A program made the translations under genes and the position numbers. Below, piece after piece: positions 22,486-31,686 of a stretch of 64,000 nucleotides of DNA. Numbering within the stretch: position 1 is the first letter of the stretch; each line of letters starts with the position of its first letter. The stretch is from the NCBI GenBank assembly GCA_027924585.1, contig BSBM01000125.1, positions 4,965,001-5,029,000 of the forward strand, in the 5' to 3' direction. The notes beneath the pieces are model-generated. The model did no database searches and was not told the DNA's origin. It worked only from the letters and a program-made list of their open reading frames with translations. The stretch comes from Larix kaempferi. Its lineage: Eukaryota; Streptophyta; Pinopsida; Pinales; Pinaceae.

Positions 22486-24179
22486 TGTTGGGCCTAGGTT
22501 GAGTTAAAGTTTTGGGAAGCACCTTTTTGAGGCAGGAAGGGAAAGCTGAGCTGAGCGCAACTCAGAAACACAATTTTGGCTAAGTATTGAGGATGCTGCA
22601 AAGTTGCGCGCAGCATCCAACTTTTGACGAGACTGCGGAGTTATGCGCAACGTCAAAGTTTTTGCCATGATGCGAAGACCAGTACTACGCAGAAGCAGTG
22701 ATGCGAATTTAGGAGGCCACGTGGAGCCAGCAAAGTAGTGTGCTGGACAAGTATCAAGTGTAGTTACCAACTTGACCGGTAGCAGCCAATTTTGGAAAGA
22801 TACTTGCCGAGCGGCGGACGTAGGCAAAACAGGAAGGCGACCACATGTGGGTTGTTAAGGAAAGCGACGTTTGGCACGTGCAGAAGGTAAAACCATTAGA
22901 GAGAAATGGTTCAGCAGTAGCAGCTTGTAGGCACGCGTGCGACAGGAAGGCCGATAGTGATAAAATGAGGACGTGGAGATCCGCAATGATCAAACAGATG
23001 CTACTAGGAGCCAGCAAGCCAGTTTGGAAAACCGGCGTAGCTTTGGAAACCCTTAGGTTTTTGGGTTTTAGGTATTCGACATTGTATAGACATGACCTTC
23101 GAGCATGATCTATTTAAGAAGACATTTTGTATGGGATGGGGGTTCGAGTTCTCTTTTGTGGGTTGTTCTCTCTCTGTATTATTGTTATGCTTTTGTTTGA
23201 GAACTTAAGGAGACACCCTTTTTGTATTGTAAAATCTCTTTGAGCTAAGAATATTGTAAAGGCTCTGTAGCTGTGTGTGCAGAGACCTAGTCAAGAGAAG
23301 GAGAGTCTGCAGCTGAGTGTGCAGACTAAGAACGGTTGCCCCATCCCTTTTGAAAGAAATATATTACCAACCGTTCTTGTGGACATAGCTTTCCATCTGA
23401 GGAAGTGAACCACGTTAAATCCTGTGTTATGTGATGATGTGTATGAATGAATGACTATCTGTATTTTCTGTAGAATGAATACTTGAATGTTTCCTTGCAT
23501 GTAAATTGAGAACTTTGATATGCATTTACCAATAGGAGAAGTTTGGGAATGAAATGCTAGGTTCTGTGGAAGCATATGAATGGTGAACACTTCAATTCTA
23601 TGTTAAGGCCATGAATCAGTCATTTAAAGTATAATTACTTTCTTAAACACAGTGACGAATGCAGTACAATTAATCATGTTTATCATTTTAGTCATGTTGT
23701 AATAATCCAAGTTCTTGACGAATGCTAGAAAGATAGCCAGTAAGTTCCTGAATGAATGGATGAGTGGTATTCATTTCAGTGCCTTAACTTTCTGAGATTT
23801 TCCAAGTAGAGGATAATTGTGGGTGATTCGTAGTTCCAGTAGAAGATTCACAGTAGTAAGAAACCCTTGCTGCGGCCCTTAGTGTTGCCTCCACCGTGCA
23901 GTACTACTCGCAACATATATCTTGCTGCGCACAACATCACTCTGCTCCGCAGTGCACTCCTTCTATCCCGCGCTGTGCAACTTGCTTAGATAAACAACTC
24001 ATCATTTACTGTGGAAACTTGATTCCGCAGTACTCGATAAAGATACACCTTGGGTGAGACCTCAACCTGCTTGCAGGTTGTTACCGAAAGGGCCGGTGCG
24101 AAGGGGTTTTGTTGGTAAAAGGAAGAACCGCAAAGAACCTGGGTCTAAGTGGAAACCTCTAGGTCAGTTTAAGCCAACA
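22486..24179 (+). repeat. G2 5' LTR
   Basis: It starts TGTTGGGCCTAGG and ends TTTAAGCCAACA. A TATA-like CTATTTAAGA lies near 23110, where the G4 LTR has a better CTATAAAAGG at the equivalent place. - strand open frames here, such as 23291-23590, recur in the other LTR only because the LTRs are duplicates. Confidence 0.93.
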
Positions 24180-24180
24180 A

Positions 24181-24270
24181 ATGGTTCCATTGCCGTGCTA
24201 GAATCCATGATGAGTTGAAATGGTTCCGTTGTTGTGCTAGAATCCATGATGAGTTGAAATGGTTTCATTG
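24181..24270 (+). repeat. Tandem copies of the G2 primer-site segment
   Basis: ATGGTTCC.TTG.GTGCTAGA followed by ATCCATGATGAGTTGAA occurs twice (from 24181 and about 24219), with a third partial start near 24257 (ATGGTTTCATTGAGTTG). G4 has a single copy, so the duplication is specific to G2 or its sublineage. Confidence 0.8.
24182..24199 (+). promoter_or_regulatory. G2 primer-binding site
   Basis: TGGTTCCATTGCCGTGCT starts two bases after the LTR. G4 has TGGTTCCGTTGCCAGGCT at the same place. TGG matches a tRNA CCA tail. The tRNA could not be named from sequence alone. Confidence 0.75.
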
Positions 24271-24280
24271 AGTTGCAATT

Positions 24281-24790
24281 ATGATGTGTGAAGAAGAATA
24301 TCAGTTCCCCGAAGGATCTGACTATTGGCATCCTGAAAAGACAGAAATCCAAGCTTGGTTTGATAAGACCGTAAGCGATTTTAATAGACAAGAAAATAGA
24401 TATCCGTGTCTAAGTGACACACAGTGGTCGGATAGGTATTTGTTAGACAACATTCACGAGATCTTTTGGGCATCATTTCCAAACGAGCTGCATGCGTGGA
24501 TCTCGCGGCTCACAGAGAAGAAAAAATGTTTCCAAGGAGGAGTTCCTACGGAGTGGACTCCTGAGCTCACAGCGCAGCTTAAAGCGTTAGACAGCCCGTT
24601 GTCACGCGGAGTTGATTATTGGGTCGATCATATGCTAGAAGGCTTTGTAAAATAATTTGTTGTAGACACACTCAAATCCTACAGCCAAGCAGAAGCACAT
24701 TTTTTCGGAGGATTCCACGGTAAGTTTCTGAACAACCTCAGTCTATACATTAAGATGTTGTTAGCTGAGAAAGGTGTTCTAAGAATGCAG
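24281..24790 (+). pseudogene. G2 ORF1, small protein upstream of gag
   Basis: The frame starts at Met 24281 and runs to a stop in 'RMQ-stop' at 24789-24793, with one premature TAA at 24653. It encodes a ~170-residue, Trp- and charge-rich protein with no family I recognise. The homologous frame in G4 (59527-60018) shares 'HEIFWASF'-like, 'GVPTEWTP'-like and 'LNNLSLYIK.LLAEKG'-like text, with conservative amino-acid changes, so it was a real coding region. It is probably the N-terminal part of Gag. Removal of 24720-24790 (GTAAGT...TGCAG) joins it in frame to gag. Confidence 0.65.
24720..24790 (+). other. Candidate 71-nt intron joining G2 ORF1 to gag
   Basis: The segment begins GTAAGT, a consensus 5' splice site, and ends TGCAG. 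Excising 71 nt moves translation from the ORF1 frame to the gag frame. The G4 copy has GTAAGT at 59945 and CAG ending at 60015: same length, same effect. The interior also looks protein-coding, so a frameshift or retained-intron alternative is possible. There is no long pyrimidine tract. Confidence 0.5.
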
Positions 24791-26290
24791 TAATATGCTT
24801 GAAGTTTGTCATGATAAACAGTACATATATTGATTCTAATGAAGAGACACATACTCTTAAAAGTGGTAAGAAATATAAAATTAATTAGAATCCGGAAGGC
24901 CCTAAACTCCATATAGATACTGAGATCCCCTGCGATCTTGATAGCGAAGTTGCACAACCATTTACCCTTGAGAATCCACTGAATGCACAAACCGTGCCAC
25001 CCTTATCGCAGAACCCACCCACTACGCAGCCCACCCCGCAGAAGAATCAACCTAGTCCATCTCTCCTGATAGTCCCATTTGTATTCACTGCGCAGATCCC
25101 TTTGTAGCAGCCGCGCACTAATTCTGGTGCCCCACCACCTAGTAGCACAATGGTGAAGACTAATATGAAACTACCAATATTCAGAGGAACTGGCCTAGAA
25201 GACCCTGACCAACATTGGTTACTTTGTGAAGCCTTATGGAGTGTAAGACAAATCCAGGACGTTGCTGTGAAGCAAGCATAGCTCATCACCACCTTCAGGG
25301 ATAGAGCGCTACATTGGTTTATGAAATACTCTACCGTACAACCGAGAACCCTCGCAGAAATTAAAGTCGCATTGGTGGCAGAGTTCAAGAAACTTAAGTC
25401 TGAGTCTCAGTGTATAACTGAGTTGAAGGAAATAAAGCAGAGACCAACTGAAACGTTCTGGGAATTTGATCAGAAATTTAAGACCTTACTAGACCAAGTA
25501 AGCTTTGTTATACCACCAGAACAACATAAAGAATGGTTCATTGCTGCGCTGTTACCTCATATAAGATTACCATTGATGCAGCAGAAGGTTCTATCCTAGG
25601 TAGAGGCCTTGGAAATTGCAATGAAACTGGAAGCTTCACCGATTGGTGATACTAGTTATGGGATGTCTCAGATCCAGAACCAGCTGACCACCTTGACACT
25701 TGAACTGAAAAGTATGAAAAATGGTAAAGAACAAAGATATGAACCTAGACAGGAGGTTTGGTGTACAAGTTGTAAAGGAGAAGGCCATGACCGCAAGCAT
25801 TTCCCTCTATTCCGCGACTATATTAATAGTCATGCGCCTAACCCATTAAATCAGAATCAGGCCCCATGGTGTGAAATTTGTAGAACCACAGGACATAGAC
25901 CTGAAGACTATTACCTCATCTAGAAATATGTGAAAACTCCTAAGAATTTATACTGCAATTTTTGTAAATCAGTTGGACATGATGAATCCAACTGCCGCGC
26001 ATATGAATTAATGAATGAAAGAAAAAGGGATATGGACTCAATGCGAGGCGCTGGCTTGTACCGTGTACAAGAAGAAATCCAGCCAAAACAAGAAAATGCA
26101 CAATATCACCAAGGAGGATACAAAGGTCATGGTGCTGGATACCGCGGCAGAGGAAGAAATGTTGGTCCGACACAAGGAAGAGGCCGCGACCAAGTCATTT
26201 GCTATAACTGTGGCCAACCTGGGAACGTGTCTAGAGATTATGTTAACTCATGCACTATGTGCAATTATTGTAAATCATTTTATCATGTCA
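24791..26290 (+). pseudogene. G2 Gag with several zinc-knuckle-like motifs
   Basis: After a Pro/Gln/Asn-rich linker the Gag core starts at about 25150: 'KLPIFRGTGLEDPDQHWLLCEALWSV', 'ITTFRDRALHWFMKY', 'LKEIKQRPTETFWEFDQKF', 'IAALLPHIRLPLMQQK'. Four Cys/His motifs follow near 25770-25810, 25880-25912, 25960-26002 and 26200-26240. Only the third (CNFCKSVGHDESNC) is a full CCHC; the others lack the last Cys or the His. Premature stops at 25279, 25597 and 25921 are TAG where G4 has CAA or CAG. Gag packages element RNA. The number of knuckles is higher than the usual one or two. Confidence 0.85.
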
Positions 26291-27462
26291 TTGAAGTTTG
26301 CCTAGTATTAGAGGTGGAAATGCAGAAGAGAAGACGGACAAAGGCTCCAAATCCAAACGTCCAGTGGATCGCAGTAGAGAATAGACCAGTCGATCCAAGA
26401 ATTAACGTGGTCATGCACAGTGGCACTGAGATAGGCCACGACAGAGGAGTGGAAGCTTCAACATCAGGGAAGGAACATACGAAGAAGGATCCCCTTGAAA
26501 CAATATGGATAAGGAAAGATCCAGGTAAAGCACCCCCTCTTAACCTACAGAAGAACAAGAATATCTTCAATGACGTGCGGGATACGTTTAGAGAAAAAGT
26601 AGATAAGTCATCAAGGATCCCGCTACGCAGTGAAACACCGCATGTTGAAGACATGCCGGCTCCATATGACAAAACAAGTACTGCGAGAGATGTCTGTACT
26701 TCTGTTGCACAGTTCTTGCGAAGCTACATGAAGTTACTAAAAAGTGAAAAATCCATAGTAGAGCTCCAGAAGCTTATCAGCCAATATGAACCTCAAATTG
26801 CAATAGAGACTCCAGATAGCACTGTACATCATATAAGGAAGCACAAAAGAACAGGCCGAGAGATTAGGCTTACTGTGCAGATAGGAGATTTTGAAATGGA
26901 TGAAGTCATCCTTGATCTGGGATCAGAAGTGAATGTCTTGACTAAGCAGACATGGCAGCAGATGGGTTGACCAAAGTTGCTCTGGTCACCTATCCAATTA
27001 CGAATGGCTAATCAGGAGAAGGTCATACCTTTTGGCCGCTTAGCTAATGTAGTAGTTCACATTGACGAAGTACAGAGTCATGCATACTTTGAGGTTATTG
27101 AAATTATGGATGATAGTCAACCTTTTCTAGCAATATTGGGAATTGATTGGGCTATGGATAACTTAGCTATCATAAATTTGAAAACAAAGAAGATGATCTT
27201 TGAAGGGAAGCATCTTAGGGTCATCGCACCATTGGATCCTAAAGATGGTGATAGATACAGTGAGCCGATTCAGGAGGAATCCCAAGCTCAAGATTTAGAC
27301 CGACTATACCAGCCGACTGCGAACAAAGAAGACTACATTAATCCTACTGCAGATGGTACACTCAGCTGGAGATGTGACACTTCTTGTATCTCTAACTTGG
27401 ATACAAGATTGGAGAATTGGCAAATCCGCATGCATGAAGTATCAGCAAGAAGATGTGCGTAG
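26291..27462 (+). pseudogene. G2 aspartic protease region
   Basis: Following a charged linker, 'RLTVQIGDFEMDEVILDLGSEVNVL' at about 26860-26940 is the retropepsin active site, with Asp-Leu-Gly in place of Asp-Ser/Thr-Gly. 'FLAILGIDWAMDNLAIINLKT' near 27130 is the flap-to-C-terminal ILG region. A TGA at 26968 interrupts and fits a former CGA. The enzyme cleaves Gag-Pol. The frame is the same as gag. Confidence 0.8.
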
Positions 27463-27495
27463 GTTACAAAATCACTGCGCTGAATTGGAAAAGAG

Positions 27496-27987
27496 GTGAG
27501 TCCTATTCCAACATATGATGGTTCTGCTAATGTTTACAGTTTCATAGGGGAATATACTGAAACTATACTAGATGAGCATAGACTTCCAGCTTTAGATATA
27601 GCATTGCACGATACACCTGCCAGATGGTGGAAGGCACATAAGAAAACATTGACCACTTGGGATCAATGCAGAACTAAGATGCAGATCCAATTCGCCGAAA
27701 AGGTTACTTTACCCTTTGAAAAGTATAATGGACAAACAGACCCTAGTCAACACATTGAAATCTGTTCAAAGGCATGGGTGGAAAGACAATTTACAGAATG
27801 GGTACATTTATTTGTACATACATTGGATGCAGGTATCCCAGAGAAATGGTACCTCGACTTGGAGTTGCGCAGTGAACTCACTGATTGGGAGCTGCTCGCT
27901 GTGAACTTCAGAAAGGACTTCAGTTGTGAAGACGAGAATCCACTAATCCATGAAGCATTACAGTTAATCAAGAAGCGCATATTCTAG
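27496..27987 (+). pseudogene. Two additional Gag-like modules between protease and RT (G2)
   Basis: The first module has 'IPTYDGSANVYSFIGEY' and 'TPARWWKAHKKTLTTWDQC...F'. The second has 'FEKYNGQTDPSQHI', 'FVHTLDAGIPEKWYLDL' and 'TDWELLAVNFRKDFS'. Both repeat the retrotransposon Gag core pattern (Y.G..DP..fI ... A..W ... tW..l...F), in addition to the true Gag at 25150. A TAG at 27985 ends the open stretch but the frame continues to about 28249. In standard gypsy elements this interval is a short linker. Whether the modules come from gag duplication or capture is open. Confidence 0.6.
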
Positions 27988-28247
27988 GACGACTGTCATC
28001 ATCAAAACATAACATTACAGGATTTTTTTGGGACAGAGTGCACTCTTGCGAACCTACAGTCATAATGGAAGGAACATGAAGAGCACTTGATCGAGTGTTG
28101 CAACTTAGCTGAAGATACCAATGATACAAATGAAGACAATGAAGATGACTCACGCAACATAGATATACCAGAATCAAAAGGTGCGTGTGAGGTAGAAGGA
28201 CCTCCATTGGAAATTCCAAATATGACTAGACCAGTAAAAACACAAAA

Positions 28248-29143
28248 GTGAACATTGGCACAGACAAAGAGCTGAAGTTCGCATGAATAGGAGATTATTG
28301 GGACTATCAGACTATTGCAGAGATCGCAAATACCTTACATGAGTATCAGGAACTATTTCCAACAAAATTTACAGAAATGAAAGGAATTTTGGGAGACCTA
28401 GGGGTCATGAAAATACCTTTAAAACCAGGTGCTAATCCTGTCAAGCAGAGGCCATACAGATTGAATCCGCGCTATAAGGAAAAATTCCGCACAGAGCTAG
28501 ATGAGATGCTAAAAGCAGGAATCATTGAACCAGTTGAAGAATATGAATGGATTAGCCCCATGGTTGTTCAAGACAAGAAAGCAAAAGGCGAGATCAGGAT
28601 TTCTGTGGATCTCAGAAAGGTGAACAATGCTTCCATGCACAACCCATTTCCCACTCCATTCACAGACAAAGTGCTTGATAACGTTGGAGGAAATGAGGAA
28701 TATTCATTCACTGATGGTTTCTCTGGTTATCATCAGATTAGGATTGATCCTGTGGATAGGCATAAGACAAAATTTTCTATAGAATGGGGGTCATTCTAGT
28801 ACATCGTCATGCCTTTTGGGCTGAAGAACGCACTTGCCATATTCTCTAGAGTCGTCGTCGCAGCATTTAAAGATTTTATGCACAAGTTTTTAGAAGCGTA
28901 TTTTGATGATTGGACTGTATTTGGTCTATTGAAAAGTCATTGCACGAATCTCCGCATGATGCTCGAGAAGTGTCGACCGCATCAAATATCCTTGAATTTG
29001 AAAAAGTGTATTTTCTGTGTGCCTTATGGAATTTTACTTGGCCACATTGTCTATAAGCAAGGATTGATGGTAGACCCTGCGAAGATTGCAATTATTGCAA
29101 ACTTACCGACACCAAATTTAGTCAAGATGTTGTGATCTACATT
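28248..29143 (+). pseudogene. G2 reverse transcriptase
   Basis: The frame here is -1 relative to gag-protease; the two overlap at about 28230-28249. It reads 'ANTLHEYQELFP', 'KQRPYRLNPRYKEKF', 'AGIIEPVEEYEWISPMVV', 'DLRKVNNAS', 'EEYSFTDGFSGYHQI', 'IVMPFGLKNALAIFSR' and the catalytic box 'AYFDDWTVF' (YxDD form, Phe at the second position) near 28899. 'HIVYKQGLMVDPAKI' follows. Stops at 28293 (TGA), 28797 (TAG) and 29132 (TGA) all fit single C-to-T changes or the equivalent on the other strand. RT length is normal for gypsy. Confidence 0.9.
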
Positions 29144-29835
29144 AGACCATACTGGATATTACAGGAAATTTATAAAGGGTTATGCACAGATAATCGCAGC
29201 AATGGAAAAGCTGCTGAAGAAAGACGCACCGTTCATTTGGAACGCATAATGCGAACAGGGTTTTGACACATTAAAAAAAAAGATGGTCACTGTGCCGATT
29301 CTAGTCTTTCCAGACTGGACAAAGCCATTCCATGTCCATGTTGACGCATCATGTATTGCCCTGGGAATCGTGTTAGCTCAGCTAGGAGAGAGAGGTATTG
29401 ACCACCCTGTTGCATTTTCTAGCAGAAAGCTCTCAACAACAGAAAAGAACTATACTACTACCAAGAGGGAAGGCCTTGCGATGGTATATGCCCTACAGAA
29501 ATTTAGACACTACTTGCTGGGATCGCACTTCCTTATGTTTGCTGACCATTCTAGGTTGAAATATTTGGTCAACAAGCCAGTGTTAGGGGGACGCATATGC
29601 CAATGGCTATTGCTGTTCCAGGAATATGACTTTGAGATTATTGTGAAGCCAAGTAGACTGAACTTGGGACTTGATCATCTGTCAAGGATCGAGTCAGGAG
29701 AAGAGCCGATGAATATTGAAGATAGTCTGCCTGATGCACAGTTATTTAGTATACAGGTTGTCGATGATTATTACAAGGATATCATTGACTTCCTAACCAC
29801 AGGGCTGGCACCCCAGGAATTCCCGGTCCAGTAGA
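29144..29835 (+). pseudogene. G2 RNase H
   Basis: 'HTGYYRKFIKGYAQII' (RT thumb) leads to 'PILVFPDWTKPFHVHVDASCIALGIVLAQ', 'PVAFSSRKLSTTEKNYTTTKREGLAMVYAL', 'HYLLGSHFLMFADHSRLKYL' and 'LDHLSRIESGEEP'. The D-E-D residues of RNase H are visible (VDAS, KREGLA, ADHS). A TAA at 29247 and TAG/TAA at 29833-29844 fit decayed Gln codons. It removes template RNA in the cytoplasmic particle. Confidence 0.9.
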
Positions 29836-31041
29836 AAAAATAATTAGTGGTGCACGCCACGGACTTCACTATAATTGCAGGTCAGTTATACAAACTTGGG
29901 CCAGATGAAGTCCTACGTAGGTGCATACTCGATCATGAGAAGCCATTTATTCTAGCCGATGCACACTTAGGAATCGTGGGAGGTCACTATGCAGGAAGAG
30001 CTACTGTGCAGAAGATATTGCGCGCAGGGCTATGGTGGCCTACGATCCATAAAGATGCCAAAGAACATTGCAAGAACTGTGATGTCTATCAAAGGACAGG
30101 AAAACCATCACGCCGAGATGAGATGCCATTGAATCCATAGTTAACATTGCAGCCATTTGAAAAATGGGCAATAGACTTTGTGGGTCCTATAAAACCACCA
30201 GGAAAAAGAATGGGTGCAAGGTATATTATTACTGCTACAGATTACCTCACCAGATGGGCAGAAGCAAAACCAATTAAGGACTGCAGTGCCAGTACTACTG
30301 CGCAGTTTATTTTTGAAGAAATACTCACCAGATTTGGGTGTTTGAAGATTTTGATGAGTGACCAAGGAACTCACTTTCTAAATAAGACGATTGAGGTGCT
30401 TACAGAGGAATTCCACATTCGTCATCAGTGCAGTACTCCATATCATCCACAGGAAAATGGTACTGTAGAGGCTTTCAATAAAATATTGGAGAGCATACTC
30501 ACTAAGGTCTGCAATGTAAATAGAGACGATTGGGACCTGTACGTCTCATCTGTGTTCTGGGTATACAGGACAACATGCAAGAAATTGACAGGACAGACAC
30601 CCTTTCAGTTGGTTTATGGGTAGGAGGCTATAATGCCTATGGAATATATTGTCCCTAGTCTGAGAATTGCTGCATTTACAGGGATGGCAGACTGTGAAGT
30701 TCTAGAAGAAAGATTACTACATTTACTGGGCTTGGAGGAAGATCGCTTCATCGCAAGCTTCCACCAGCAAGCTTAGAAGGACCGCGAGAAAGCATGGCAT
30801 GATCGCCATATAAAGAACAAGTGTTTTCAGGTAGGTGATCTAGTCCTCCTGTATGATAGCAAATTCATGAAATTCCCTGGTAAATTTAAGATGCATTGGC
30901 TTGGCCCATATACTGTGATGCATATTACTAACACTAGTGCAGTCCAGTTAGCCAATTTAGTTGGTGATACTTTGCCAACTTTGATAAATGGAAGTAGGCT
31001 AAAGCTATACCATGATAGCATTGCTTTGCACAACCCTGAAT
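29836..31041 (+). pseudogene. G2 integrase
   Basis: The zinc region is 'DAHLGIVGGHYAGRATVQKI...CKNCDVYQRTG'. The core has '[15 protein letters not shown]' (first Asp), '[12 protein letters not shown]' (second Asp) and '[17 protein letters not shown]' (Glu), so the DDE triad is intact. The C-terminal part has 'KCFQVGDLVLLYD' and 'KFKMHWLGPYTVMHI', the GPY/F module. No chromodomain is seen. TAG stops at 30138, 30621 and 30774 interrupt it. The frame ends naturally with TAA at 31039-31041. Confidence 0.9.
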
Positions 31042-31563
31042 AACGAACCAAGGAAGGAAGTTCTAAGTGTCAAGTACAGTTGAAAGTGGACACTAGAAAT
31101 GTAAAGGAGTCTGTACATGTATGATAAAAGGAAGAAGGTATGATAGGAAGAATGATCTATGCACTGCGCAACACTGTTGAAGCTGCTTGGGGAAAAAAAA
31201 AAAGAGAGAAAAAGGAGAAGAAAAATATATATAGTGGAAGCTGCGCAGTTGGAAATTTTTGGCACTGCGAAGTAGCCACGCAGTTGGAAATTTTTGGCAC
31301 TACGAAGTAGCCGCGCAGGGTTGCAGATGGCTTGCCGCGCAGTTCGACGCAACACCCAGAGAAAAATAGCCGTTGCATGGCTTTTCAGAAAAATAACCGT
31401 TAGATGACCGTTGCAGCAACCGCTTCAGCATTTAAAGAAAAGACAGCCATTCTAAGAACGCTGACAACAGAAAGGACCGAAGGAACCGATCAAATTTGCC
31501 AATGGACACCACATTAAATGCTTATCTAGCCATTGAAGGGTGCGGGAGAGGGTCTGCTGCGCC
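31042..31563 (+). other. Spacer between integrase and extra ORF, with ~36-bp repeats
   Basis: No open frame of note. At 31243-31320 a unit CGCAGTTGGAAATTTTTGGC occurs twice (31244 and 31279) with a third partial start at 31314, period about 35 bp. The spacer is followed by a TATA-like box. Confidence 0.6.
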
Positions 31564-31571
31564 TATAAATA
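31564..31571 (+). promoter_or_regulatory. TATA-like box upstream of the G2 extra ORF
   Basis: TATAAATA lies 116 bp before the first Met of the extra ORF (31687), after a GC-richer stretch. It could drive a separate subgenomic transcript. Sequence evidence only. Confidence 0.45.
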
Positions 31572-31686
31572 ACACCGTTGGGAGACTCGCAGGTGTTACC
31601 AAGCACTTAGAATTTTCTTGTGATTAACCTCTCTGAGCTAGTAGCCATCTGCATTCTATCTTCCTTAGCCGCTACCTCAATTGTGA

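Noticed and set aside
22504-23017. - strand ORFs within the G2 LTR (22504-22827, 22754-23017)
   Set aside because: LTR sequence with recurrent duplicate frames in the 3' LTR (34575-35087); no recognisable domain.
23291-23590. - strand ORF conserved at 35184-35660
   Set aside because: It is shared only because both lie in the two LTRs of G2. No motif supports coding.
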